Below, in pieces: positions 1 to 6,486 of a DNA stretch of 8,043 nucleotides; the stretch's first letter is position 1; each line of letters opens with the position of its first letter. The DNA is from an uncultured Corynebacterium sp. (GTDB taxonomy: Bacteria; Actinomycetota; Actinomycetes; Mycobacteriales; Mycobacteriaceae): positions 1 through 8,043 of the forward strand of contig CALZCR010000058.1 of the NCBI GenBank assembly GCA_945631445.1, in the 5' to 3' direction. The notes under the pieces are model-generated. The model did no database searches, was not told the origin of the DNA, and saw nothing but the letters and a program-made list of their open reading frames with translations. A program made the position numbers and the translations under genes.

Positions 1-523
1 CGGTGTCGACTTGCTCTGGGGGGCGGGAGCGAAAGACGCTGGCGGCCAACTCGGCGAAGCTGTCCGGGTCGTGGTCCAGCACCACCGGCGGGAGCAGCTG
101 CGCGAAACGTTCCTCCATGGCCACCGCCCGCGGGTAGCGGCGCTGCGCCGTGCGCTGCCAGTCGACGAATAAGTCCGCGACCTGCTTATACGCCCGGTAC
201 TGCAGCAGACGCGCGAACAACAGGTCGCGCGACTCCAGCACCGCGAGGTCCTCCTCGTCCTGGACCTCACCGCGGGGCAGGAGGCGGGCGGCTTTGAGGT
301 CGAGCAGCGTCGTGGCCACCACGAGAAATTCCGTGATCTCGTCCAGCTCCGCGGTCTCTCCCAGGGCCTTGACGTGCGAGATGAACTCGTCGGTGACCTC
401 CGCCAGCGCCACAGTGGTCACGTCGAGTTTCCTCGCCCCGATCAACTGCAACAGCAGGTCGAAGGGGCCTTCGAAATTGCCCAGGGAGAGCCTGAACCCC
501 GCGTCGGTGACGGAATCAGTCAC
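1..523 (-). CDS. scpA: Segregation and condensation protein A, ScpA (3' part missing)
   Basis: Kleisin subunit of the bacterial Smc-ScpA-ScpB condensin, which organises and segregates the chromosome in the cytoplasm. The window shows the first 174 residues, and the reading frame is still open at base 1. The family usually runs about 250-280 residues, so roughly the last third lies outside. The N-terminal kleisin signature is clear at residues 11-28 (RLSLGNFEGPFDLLLQLI), followed by the helical Smc-neck-binding part: EVTDEFISHV at 42-51 and the ATTLLDLKAARLLP stretch at 70-83. The start is a GTG whose bases overlap the pldP stop in a GTGA junction. No Shine-Dalgarno sequence is visible ahead of it, so translation is probably coupled to pldP. 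Family knowledge places scpB and rluB next downstream, outside this window. The identification is firm; only the exact start is inferred. Confidence 0.95.
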   Translation of the reverse strand, partial: MTDSVTDAGFRLSLGNFEGPFDLLLQLIGARKLDVTTVALAEVTDEFISHVKALGETAELDEITEFLVVATTLLDLKAARLLPRGEVQDEEDLAVLESRDLLFARLLQYRAYKQVADLFVDWQRTAQRRYPRAVAMEERFAQLLPPVVLDHDPDSFAELAASVFRSRPPEQVDT

Positions 524-1401
524 AGCTGGGCGGTGGTCCGGTGGATGACCTCGTGGGCGAGGTCGCGGTACTGTTTGGCGCCCTGCGACTGCGGCGCCCA
601 GGTGGTGATCGGCTCCCCGGCCACCGAGGTTTCGGGGAAGCGCACCGTGCGGGTGATCACGGTGTCGAAGACCTTGTCCCCAAACACCTCGATGACCCGG
701 CTCATCACTTCTCGGGCGTGTGTGGTCCGGCGGTCGAACATGGTCACCAGGATGCCGATGACCTCTAAATCGAAGTTGATGCGGTCGCGGACCTTCTCCA
801 CGGTGTCGGTCAGCAACGCCAAGCCGCGCAGCGAGAAGAACTCGCACTCCATGGGAATGATGACCCCGTCCGAGCACGCCAGGGCGTTGACGGTCAACAG
901 CCCCAGCGACGGCTGGCAGTCAATGATGATGTAGTCGTAGTCCCGCCGCACCGGCCGTAGGGCCCGGCCGAGGGTCTGCTCGCGACCGACCTCGTTGACC
1001 AACTGAATCTCAGCCGCGGACAAGTCGATGTTGGCGGGCACCACGTCCAAGCCTTCGACGTTGGTGCTGCGGATGGCGCCGTGGATGCTGGTCTGGTTAT
1101 CCAGCATCATGTCGTAGACGGTGACGTCCTCGTCGTCGACCCTGATGTCGAGCCCCGCCGACAGGGCGCCCTGCGGGTCGAGGTCGACGAGCAGGACCTT
1201 GCGCCCCTGCTCGGCCAGGCAGGCGCCCATGTTGATGGTCGTGGTGGTCTTACCCACCCCGCCTTTCTGGTTGACCATGGAAATGATGCGGGCGGGCCCG
1301 TGCCGGTCCAGTGGCTGTATGTCCGGCAACTCGCGTATCGGACGGCCGGTCAATCCCAGCGTGGCGTCGCCCGACGTGTCTTTCCGGTCCTGTTCGCTCA
1401 C
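520..1401 (-). CDS. pldP: ParA-like P-loop ATPase, orphan division protein PldP
   Basis: A ParA/MinD-superfamily ATPase of 293 residues with no ParB partner beside it. The deviant Walker A box KGGVGKTT is at residues 46-53 (signature Lys46, P-loop Lys51), the A' motif LVDLDPQG at 71-78, and Walker B IIIDCQPSLG at 158-167. An Arg/Pro-rich leader of about 38 residues precedes the ATPase core. A ParA homologue directly upstream of scpA matches C. glutamicum PldP, reported to affect division-site placement, and M. tuberculosis Rv1708. The role here is inferred from that position. I chose the GTG at 1401 over an in-frame ATG at 1452 because GGAGGAG lies 7 nt upstream of the GTG, and the 17 extra residues of the longer form have no ribosome binding site. 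The gene overlaps scpA by 4 bp (GTGA), so the two form one operon. An AT-rich leader with two dyads precedes it and may carry its own promoter. Confidence 0.93.
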   Translation of the reverse strand: MSEQDRKDTSGDATLGLTGRPIRELPDIQPLDRHGPARIISMVNQKGGVGKTTTTINMGACLAEQGRKVLLVDLDPQGALSAGLDIRVDDEDVTVYDMMLDNQTSIHGAIRSTNVEGLDVVPANIDLSAAEIQLVNEVGREQTLGRALRPVRRDYDYIIIDCQPSLGLLTVNALACSDGVIIPMECEFFSLRGLALLTDTVEKVRDRINFDLEVIGILVTMFDRRTTHAREVMSRVIEVFGDKVFDTVITRTVRFPETSVAGEPITTWAPQSQGAKQYRDLAHEVIHRTTAQL

Positions 1402-1408
1402 AGCCCCA

Positions 1409-1415
1409 CTCCTCC
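1409..1415 (-). promoter_or_regulatory. Ribosome binding site that fixes the pldP start
   Basis: GGAGGAG on the minus strand, 7 nt ahead of the GTG at 1401. It selects this GTG over the in-frame ATG at 1452. Confidence 0.8.
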
Positions 1416-1430
1416 CGGTTTTTCCTGTCG

Positions 1431-1445
1431 CGCTGTGGGACAGCG
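1431..1445 (-). repeat. Perfect inverted repeat in the pldP leader
   Basis: On the minus strand CGCTGT-CCC-ACAGCG is a perfect 6-bp dyad with a 3-base centre, 30 bases upstream of the pldP start and 15 bases upstream of its Shine-Dalgarno sequence. It could be an operator half-site pair or a small RNA hairpin. No run of T follows, so it is not a typical terminator. It does not resemble the parS palindrome. The function is unknown. Confidence 0.45.
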
Positions 1446-1464
1446 AAAACACACCCTTGTCATG

Positions 1465-1505
1465 TTTATCCAGTCTATACGCTCGACATATCCAACATTT
1501 TTCAA
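1465..1505 (-). promoter_or_regulatory. Possible promoter region ahead of pldP
   Basis: This is the most AT-rich stretch in an otherwise GC-rich window. On the minus strand it holds TTGAAA (1505-1500), TATAGA (1479-1474, overlapping TAGACT at 1477-1472, which fits the corynebacterial TANNNT pattern) and GATAAA (1470-1465). The spacing from TTGAAA to TATAGA is 20 nt, longer than ideal, so I cannot choose one -10 box with certainty. The composition and position suggest that pldP-scpA can be transcribed separately from xerD and the envelope gene. Confidence 0.35.
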
Positions 1506-1519
1506 GTCTGAGGACTTGA
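1502..1519 (-). repeat. Hairpin-forming inverted repeat just after the envelope-protein gene
   Basis: TCAAGTC and GACTTGA form a perfect 7-bp stem with a 4-base loop, beginning one base after the TAG stop of the upstream gene. In the direction of transcription it is followed by A residues, not T, so it is not a canonical intrinsic terminator. It could be a weak or non-canonical terminator, an RNA-stabilising 3' hairpin, or an operator. Its downstream arm overlaps the possible -35 box for pldP. Confidence 0.45.
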
Positions 1520-1520
1520 C

Positions 1521-2595
1521 CTACGGACGCCGGCGGCGGCGCCTGATGACGGTCACCGCCGCGACAGCGGCGACGACTGCGATGATACCGAGGCTGAGCC
1601 AGAGCAGGGGGAACCCGGTCCCCATTGAGGCGGTTTCCGTCGCCGCCGGGCGGGCGAACTCCGCCGGGGCCTGACTGCCCTGTTGTGGTTGCGCGACCTG
1701 CCGGGACTCGTCGATCAAGCGGACGACCAGCACTGATTCATCGCCACGCACCACTTGCAGGATAAAGGGGTTGTCCGGCGTCTGCCCCTCCGGGTACGTC
1801 AGGGTCAGGGTGCGGGAAGCGACGTCAATGTCGCGCTGGACGCCGTCGATGATCTGGCCGTTGGCGTCCAGGTAGCGCAGGGAGACCGAGTCTTCGTCTA
1901 GGCCACTGAACTGGCGGTAAAGGCTTGCAGCTTGACCCAGCCCCAGGGAGGCCACGATGGAGCGTCCCTCAATGGTCGCGGGCAGGTCGAGATATTCCGT
2001 ATTCGTGGCGTCCACTTTCGAGGCCTGCTCCCGCTCCGGGGTGGGCTGGCCCGTGGGCACGCTCGCCCCCTCCGGAACGGACGCCTGTCCGGCGCCGTCG
2101 TGTGGGCCATCCGGTGCGGCGCCGGGACCGTCCGCTGATTCCGCGTCCGGAGAATCATCCGCGCCGGCGTCCGGGCTCGCAGGCGCAGACGGGTCCGCCG
2201 GACCCGAGTTCGAATCCGGCGACGTCGGCGCCCCGGCTTGGCCCGTGGCGACCAACGTGATGGTGGCCGACTGTCCGAGGGCGCTGGCCGAGGGCGCTGG
2301 CCGGGACGGAGGCCTGCGCCCCCGGCTCCGCGGGCGCGGTCACCGTCACCGACGTCCCCGCCGAGGACACCGACCATCCGCCGCCCGAAGAGGAAGCGCT
2401 CACCGGCACCCCGACGTCGATGGTCACGGTTTCTCCGGCGGGCACGTTGATGGGCGCCGCGACGGCGGCGCGGGCGTCCTCCACCGTCACCCCGCCGGGA
2501 AGCTGCGCTGAGGCGGCCGGGGTGGCGACCATGAGGGCCAGCGCGCTGGCGCCCACGGCGATCAGTCGGCGGCCAGAATTCTTCGATAGGCGCAC
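1521..2595 (-). pseudogene. Secreted, C-terminally anchored envelope protein, frameshifted by a 13-bp duplication
   Basis: I do not recognise a named family. The start is GTG at 2595, with GGAGGA 7 nt upstream. Frame 1 encodes a signal peptide (residues 1-30: basic start, hydrophobic core, ATPAASA-Q cleavage site) and a Val/Thr/Ser-rich, probably beta-sandwich domain. It then runs out of frame at about residue 104 and stops at 2155, giving 146 residues. The other frame carries the rest. Removing one copy of the 13-bp tandem repeat at 2275-2303 joins both frames into 353 residues. In that repaired protein residues 117-187 are a Pro/Ala/Ser/Asp-rich linker, 190-292 a second predicted beta-rich domain (YLDLPATIEG, DSVSLRYLDANG), 326-346 one membrane helix, and the tail is six Arg plus Pro. 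This is a type I membrane topology with no LPXTG motif. It lies between xerD and pldP. The change may be a real mutation, phase variation or a sequencing error. Confidence 0.8.
2275..2303 (-). repeat. 13-bp tandem duplication causing the frameshift
   Basis: The plus strand has GAGGGCGCTGGCC twice in direct succession (2277-2289 and 2290-2302). The 13-base period extends over 2275-2303. Thirteen is not a multiple of three, so the second copy moves the reading frame by one. With a single copy the minus strand reads VPASALGQSATITLVATG without interruption across the junction. Confidence 0.9.
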
Positions 2596-2602
2596 GAGGG
2601 GT

Positions 2603-2608
2603 TCCTCC
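2603..2608 (-). promoter_or_regulatory. Ribosome binding site that fixes the envelope-protein start
   Basis: GGAGGA on the minus strand, 7 nt ahead of the GTG at 2595. The start it selects places a normal signal peptide at the N-terminus. The alternative ATG at 2667 would lie inside xerD and add 24 residues ahead of the signal peptide. Confidence 0.8.
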
Positions 2609-2618
2609 GAAATAGTCA

Positions 2619-2648
2619 AGGATAAAAATGGAGCCGGATGAGCTTTAA
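2619..2648 (-). promoter_or_regulatory. Weak candidate promoter for the envelope-protein gene
   Basis: On the minus strand TTAAAG (2648-2643) and TATCCT (2624-2619, fitting TANNNT) are 18 nt apart, and transcription would begin just ahead of the Shine-Dalgarno sequence. The -35 box is a poor match. The site overlaps the end of xerD. It lies in the 49-bp gap between xerD and this gene, which is longer than the other junctions upstream except recN-steA. Confidence 0.22.
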
Positions 2649-3565
2649 GCACGCGGATGTGCCTCACGCCAGACCTGCCGGAGACTCTCCGCGCTGACGT
2701 GAGTGTAGATCTGGGTCGTCGTCACCGACGAGTGTCCCAGCAACTCCTGCACGGTGCGCACGTCCGCCCCGCCTTCCAACAGATGGGTGGCGTAGCTGTG
2801 GCGCAGGGTGTGCGGTGAAATCTCTGCGCTGATCTTAGCCCGTTCAGCGGCTGTTTTGATCGCCGCCCACGCACTTTGACGCGACAGCGCCCCGCCCCGG
2901 GTGTTCAATAGCAGGGCATGGGTTTTTCCCTTCGACATCGCCGGCCGGGCCCGGACCAGATACTCCCCCACCGCCGCGGTCGCTTTCGATCCGACGGGCA
3001 CGAGCCGCTGTTTACCGCCTTTGCCCGTGATCATCAACGTGTCGTCGGCGTCGGTGACGTCGTCGACGACTAATCCGGTGATCTCCGAGATGCGGGCGCC
3101 TGTGCCGTAGAGCAATTCCAGCAGCGCCTTGTCCCGCAGATCCACCGGGGTGGCGGCTTGCCCCTCCGGAACCGCGTCCAGCAGTTGCTCCACCTGCTGA
3201 ACGGTCAGAATATCCGGTAGATGGGTGCCCGTCGCCGGGGGCGAGACGCCCGCGGCGACGTCGACGGCGAGCTCTCCTTCCGACAGCCCGAATTTATGCA
3301 GCCCCCGGGCCACGACCAGCGCGCGCCCCGTCGAGGAGGCCGCCAACGGTTTGCGTCCGTTTCTGCCCCGGCGCAGAGCGGCGACATAGGTTTCCACGTC
3401 GCCGACGTCGACCGCGGACAGGTCCGTGATGCCCGCCTCCTCCAGCCAGGCCAGGTAGCGTTCCACGTCCCGGCGGTAATTGCTCAACGTGTTGGCGGAC
3501 AACCCTCTCTCCACCGCCAGATGGTTGAGCCACGTCTCGGCGAGTTCGCGGGGGTCGACGCTCAT
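2645..3565 (-). CDS. xerD: Site-specific tyrosine recombinase XerD
   Basis: Tyrosine recombinase of 306 residues, the usual length for XerC/XerD. With its partner XerC it resolves chromosome dimers at dif during division, normally under control of FtsK. The N-terminal SAM-like core-binding domain covers residues 5-92 ([19 protein letters not shown] at 23-41). The catalytic domain follows from about 117. The full catalytic set is visible: Arg158 (GTGARISE), Lys182 ([10 protein letters not shown]), His252 and Arg255 ([12 protein letters not shown]), His278 ([11 protein letters not shown]) and the nucleophile Tyr287 (IYTHV). XerD is preferred over XerC because of the neighbourhood: xerD follows a Nudix gene also in M. 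tuberculosis (Rv1700-Rv1701). Its ATG overlaps the Nudix stop as ATGA and no good Shine-Dalgarno sequence is present, so translation is probably coupled. No dif-like site is seen in this window. Confidence 0.96.
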   Translation of the reverse strand: MSVDPRELAETWLNHLAVERGLSANTLSNYRRDVERYLAWLEEAGITDLSAVDVGDVETYVAALRRGRNGRKPLAASSTGRALVVARGLHKFGLSEGELAVDVAAGVSPPATGTHLPDILTVQQVEQLLDAVPEGQAATPVDLRDKALLELLYGTGARISEITGLVVDDVTDADDTLMITGKGGKQRLVPVGSKATAAVGEYLVRARPAMSKGKTHALLLNTRGGALSRQSAWAAIKTAAERAKISAEISPHTLRHSYATHLLEGGADVRTVQELLGHSSVTTTQIYTHVSAESLRQVWREAHPRA

Positions 3566-4224
3566 CGGTCCAGCCGCTTCATGTCCGGGGTCACGCCGTT
3601 GTTCCGGCGACGCCGCGCCAGACTAGTCGGCCGCCACGAAAAATCGGCGTCCGCTTCCCTGGTCTGGCCCCTGCCGGCGAGCACCTCGCTGGCCGCGAAA
3701 ATGCCCGCGATGGCGATGGAGTTGACGATCTCACCGGCCAGCACGGCCCGGCGGGCGTCGGCGAGGTCGATCCATTTCAACCTCATGTCGGCCTCCTCGA
3801 ACTCCGCGGCGGGGCGCGGTACCTCGCTCAGGTCGGTGGCCAGGTAGATGCGCACCGCCTCGTCGCAGAAGCCGGGAGAAGAAATCAGGTCGAGCAACAG
3901 CGACCAGGACCCGGCCTCGAGTCCGGCTTCTTCCACGAGTTCGCGGCGGGCGCACACCAATGCATCTTCCCCCGCCATGTCCAACAGGCCGGCGGGCAGT
4001 TCCCACAGTCGATCACCGACGCTGTGCCGGTACTGGTGGACCATGGCTATGTTGCCGTGGTCATCGACGGCGACGACGGCCGTGGCCCCGAAATGCTCGA
4101 TGACTTCCCGGCTGGCGACGCCCCCGCCCGGCATCGTCAACCGGTCGCGGCGCAGCCCGAGGATCGGGGACTCGAAGAGGAGTTCGGAGTCGAGGGTCGT
4201 GAATTCATGGGATCCGGCAGTCAT
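3562..4224 (-). CDS. Nudix hydrolase, probable ADP-ribose pyrophosphatase
   Basis: A 220-residue Nudix protein, likely to split ADP-ribose or related nucleoside diphosphate sugars into AMP and a sugar phosphate. The Nudix box spans residues 79-102: Gly79, Glu86, then REL-VEEAGL with Arg94, Glu95, Glu98 and Glu99. One extra residue separates the first Gly and Glu compared with the textbook G-x5-E spacing. The ELPAGLLD lead-in (75-82) and the downstream [15 protein letters not shown] (115-129) are typical of the ADP-ribose pyrophosphatase branch, as in M. tuberculosis Rv1700. A basic tail of about 30 residues (from 190) follows the fold. I chose the ATG at 4224: longer in-frame readings up to 4524 would lie inside steB and encode low-complexity Arg/Pro sequence. 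The gene begins 10 bp after steB and overlaps xerD by 4 bp. The substrate is inferred. Confidence 0.9.
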   Translation of the reverse strand: MTAGSHEFTTLDSELLFESPILGLRRDRLTMPGGGVASREVIEHFGATAVVAVDDHGNIAMVHQYRHSVGDRLWELPAGLLDMAGEDALVCARRELVEEAGLEAGSWSLLLDLISSPGFCDEAVRIYLATDLSEVPRPAAEFEEADMRLKWIDLADARRAVLAGEIVNSIAIAGIFAASEVLAGRGQTREADADFSWRPTSLARRRRNNGVTPDMKRLDR

Positions 4225-4234
4225 GACGGACAGT

Positions 4235-5203
4235 TTAGGCGGGCGGCTCCGGCAGCGGGGCCTGCGCGTCCTCCGCGGCGCCGTATGCTCCGGCTTCGCC
4301 GACAAGCTGCTGCGCCACGCCCAAGACCGCCGCCCCGCGCCCGATCTCTCGGTCGACGGAGTCGACGGTGGTGATGTCCTCGGCGTACGCGTCTTGTGCG
4401 CGGACCATCCCGATCGGCCCCTGCTCCCCGGCCGCCGCCAGCTGGCCGGCCAGCACTGTGCCGGCGCCGCGGCCATCCACCGTTGCAGTAAACGACGCCA
4501 GAGTACGGGCAGCGTACGCGCCATCGGTGGACCCGTCGTCGTCGCCGGTGATCACCATGATCACCTGCGCGGGAAGGATCGTTCCGTCCTCGTAGTCGAG
4601 GAACCCGGCCTCGCGCAGCGACTGCAGCAACTGGGCGCGTTCTTCGACGCCGGACTGCTGCTCGCCGGTCTCCGGATCCAGCAGCAGGGCCCTGCCGAAC
4701 GCCTCGCCCGTGACAGCGCCGAGGTCCACGTTCTCCTCGGGGTTTTGTCCGGTCGCCTGATCCGGGAAGACGTCGGTGACTATGTCGGCGAGTTCCTCCG
4801 CAGCGTCCTGCGCCAAGAATCGCTCGGTCAAGCTCAAGGTCCCGGCGGCGCGGGCGTCCGCGGCGTCCAGCAGCCAGGTCACGGCCTGGACGTCCTCGGG
4901 GTCGGCGTCGGCGGTGGCCAACACCAACACCGGGCTCCCGCCGAGAGTGTCGGCGACGAGGCCGGGAATCAGCTGTCCGAGAGCCTCGTCGGAGGCGGCG
5001 ACGTGCAGCTGGTCCCGCTGCCTCTCCGCGGACGTCTCCGCTGATTCCTCCAGCTGTTCGGCGGCAGAGACCTCCTCCTGGCCGCTCTGGCTGCCCGGCA
5101 TGTTCGGGCCCAACGCGAAGACCCCGAGGGCGACGCCGGCGGCGAGGCCGAACCCGAGGCCGGCCACCACGTAGCCGCCGCGTCCCGTAGCTTTCCTGGC
5201 CAT
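4235..5203 (-). CDS. steB: SteB, MctB-family membrane-anchored protein
   Basis: A 322-residue protein of the family that holds C. glutamicum SteB and M. tuberculosis Rv1698 (MctB). One hydrophobic segment at residues 11-32 acts as an N-terminal membrane anchor. It is followed by an acidic, probably coiled-coil stretch (42-66, EEVSAAEQLEESAETSAERQ) and a large outer domain. That domain includes SPVLVLATADADPEDVQ (90-106), VIMVITGDDDG (214-224) and a C-terminal TTVDSVDREIGRGAAVLGVAQQL section (278-300), which matches the usual ending of the family. SteB is reported to pair with SteA at the septum and to influence the peptidoglycan hydrolase RipA; MctB has instead been linked to copper tolerance. 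The septal role is favoured because steA is adjacent. The ATG follows the steA stop by 13 bp, with AGGAAAGG overlapping that stop as the ribosome binding site. The tail is Ala/Pro rich. Confidence 0.88.
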   Translation of the reverse strand: MARKATGRGGYVVAGLGFGLAAGVALGVFALGPNMPGSQSGQEEVSAAEQLEESAETSAERQRDQLHVAASDEALGQLIPGLVADTLGGSPVLVLATADADPEDVQAVTWLLDAADARAAGTLSLTERFLAQDAAEELADIVTDVFPDQATGQNPEENVDLGAVTGEAFGRALLLDPETGEQQSGVEERAQLLQSLREAGFLDYEDGTILPAQVIMVITGDDDGSTDGAYAARTLASFTATVDGRGAGTVLAGQLAAAGEQGPIGMVRAQDAYAEDITTVDSVDREIGRGAAVLGVAQQLVGEAGAYGAAEDAQAPLPEPPA

Positions 5204-5216
5204 GTCGACGCCTTTC

Positions 5217-6425
5217 CTAGTTGAACCAACCCTGGACGGTCAGGGCGAGACCGTTCCAGGTGTCGATCAGGTTGTCGGTGAAGGACTCGTCGCCGCCTAG
5301 GCCCACGACGAGGATGATCGCCGCCAGCGCCACGAGAATTCCCAACAAGGCCCACAACCACGCGGTGCCGCGACCCGAGGACACGGTGTACAAGGTGACG
5401 ATCACATCGGCGTCCACCAGCTTCGGTCCGACTTTGGCGCGGGTGAGCAGCGCCGCCGGGGTGGCGTTTTTCTGGTCGTGGAACATCCCGTCCAGATCCA
5501 CCTGAGCGCCGGCGGCGACGATGATCTCGGCGTCGTGGTAGTTCGCCATCAGCAAGGCGAGGTCGGTCGGCGACTCCGTGGCGGCGGGGAAAGTCATGGC
5601 GCCGACCCCCAGTTCCTGGATGCGCTCCAAACCCGTGGCGTGGCCCTCAGGGTCGGCCGGCAGGATCACCCGCGCTCCGCTGCGCAGGGTCTCCGCCGCG
5701 ATGTTGACCGGGTTGCCGATCACGAAATCTGGGCGGTAGCCCAGGTCGAGCAGGGTGTCGGCGCTGCTCTCGACCCCGATCAGCACCGGATCATATTCGC
5801 GGATGAAATTGCGCAGATCCTCCACTTGCCGACGGTGGTCCGGGCCGGGGCTGACGACCAGCACTTTGCGTCCCCGGATCTCGTCGTCCACGTCGGGGAT
5901 GCCGAGCCCGTCCACCAGCAACGGCGATTCCGAGTGCACGAACTCGACGGCGGCGCTCAAGTTCGACTCCATCCGACCCAGGAACGAGCGCTGAGCCTCG
6001 GTAAACCCGGTCTCCGCCGCCTCTTGGCTGAAGGGTTCGGCTTTGCCGATGACCTTGGCGCCGTTGTGCAGGGTGCCGTCCACCACGACGGAGCCTTTCT
6101 TGGCGCCGTCCCGGAATCCGTCGGCCACCCCGGGCCCGGCGTTCTCGAAGAGCGGAATCCCCTCCCGCAACAACATCAAGGGGCCGTAGTTCGGCACAGT
6201 GCCGGTGGTGAACCGGGATATGTTGACCACCGCCGCCGGTTCGGCGTCGATCAACGTCTGCGCCTCGCGGCTGCTTAAATCTGCGGAATCGATGACGGCG
6301 ATGTCGCCTTTACGGATGCGCTTGCGGCCTCGGCCTCCGACCGTGTAGTCGCGGAGGGCACCCTCGATGGTCGCGGCAGTGCTGGTCTGCTCGGCGGGAC
6401 GGGTGGTTTCACTCATGCCTGCCAT
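5217..6425 (-). CDS. steA: SteA, septal/cytokinetic protein with degenerate thiamin pyrophosphokinase-like domain
   Basis: A 402-residue protein of the SteA family (M. tuberculosis Rv1697). A basic patch (GRGRKRIRKGDIAVID, 31-46) opens the conserved N-terminal domain, with NISRFTTGTVPNYGPLMLL at 68-86. The middle domain resembles thiamin pyrophosphokinase (VLVVSPGPDHRRQVEDL at 188-204, LGYRPDFVIGNP at 228-239, SPTDLALLMA at 285-294). One membrane helix lies at 355-376 and a 26-residue tail follows. A largely cytoplasmic protein with a C-terminal anchor is therefore predicted. SteA is known to work with SteB in cell division and to affect ethambutol sensitivity in corynebacteria. An in-frame TGA 12 bases ahead of the ATG at 6425 rules out a longer form. 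A second ATG at 6416 (MSETTRP) is an alternative start, and neither has a strong ribosome binding site. The gap to recN is 61 bp. Confidence 0.92.
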   Translation of the reverse strand: MAGMSETTRPAEQTSTAATIEGALRDYTVGGRGRKRIRKGDIAVIDSADLSSREAQTLIDAEPAAVVNISRFTTGTVPNYGPLMLLREGIPLFENAGPGVADGFRDGAKKGSVVVDGTLHNGAKVIGKAEPFSQEAAETGFTEAQRSFLGRMESNLSAAVEFVHSESPLLVDGLGIPDVDDEIRGRKVLVVSPGPDHRRQVEDLRNFIREYDPVLIGVESSADTLLDLGYRPDFVIGNPVNIAAETLRSGARVILPADPEGHATGLERIQELGVGAMTFPAATESPTDLALLMANYHDAEIIVAAGAQVDLDGMFHDQKNATPAALLTRAKVGPKLVDADVIVTLYTVSSGRGTAWLWALLGILVALAAIILVVGLGGDESFTDNLIDTWNGLALTVQGWFN

Positions 6426-6486
6426 TGTGGCGGGTCACCGGCGACAAGTGGGTGAGGCGCGCGGACTGGAGTTTCTTCGCTTTCCG

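Noticed and set aside
1402..1452. Longer pldP beginning at ATG 1452
   Set aside because: The ATG has no Shine-Dalgarno sequence, the extra 17 residues cover the dyad and the GGAGGAG site, and the GTG at 1401 is ideally spaced from that site.
1502..1519. Intrinsic terminator after the envelope-protein gene
   Set aside because: The stem is real but is followed by A residues on the transcribed strand, not a T run, so I report it as an inverted repeat.
1521..2255. Separate gene starting at a TTG at 2255
   Set aside because: No ribosome binding site or signal peptide is present. The sequence continues upstream in frame to the 13-bp repeat and joins the signal-peptide half, so it is the second part of one gene.
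4225..4524. 100-residue N-terminal extension of the Nudix protein
   Set aside because: It would lie wholly within steB and encode Arg/Pro/Ser low-complexity sequence. The ATG at 4224 begins right where Nudix-family similarity starts.
3848..5044. Plus-strand open frame of 398 codons
   Set aside because: It lies antisense to the Nudix gene and steB, both with clear family motifs. Its translation shows no domain, and long antisense frames are expected in GC-rich DNA.
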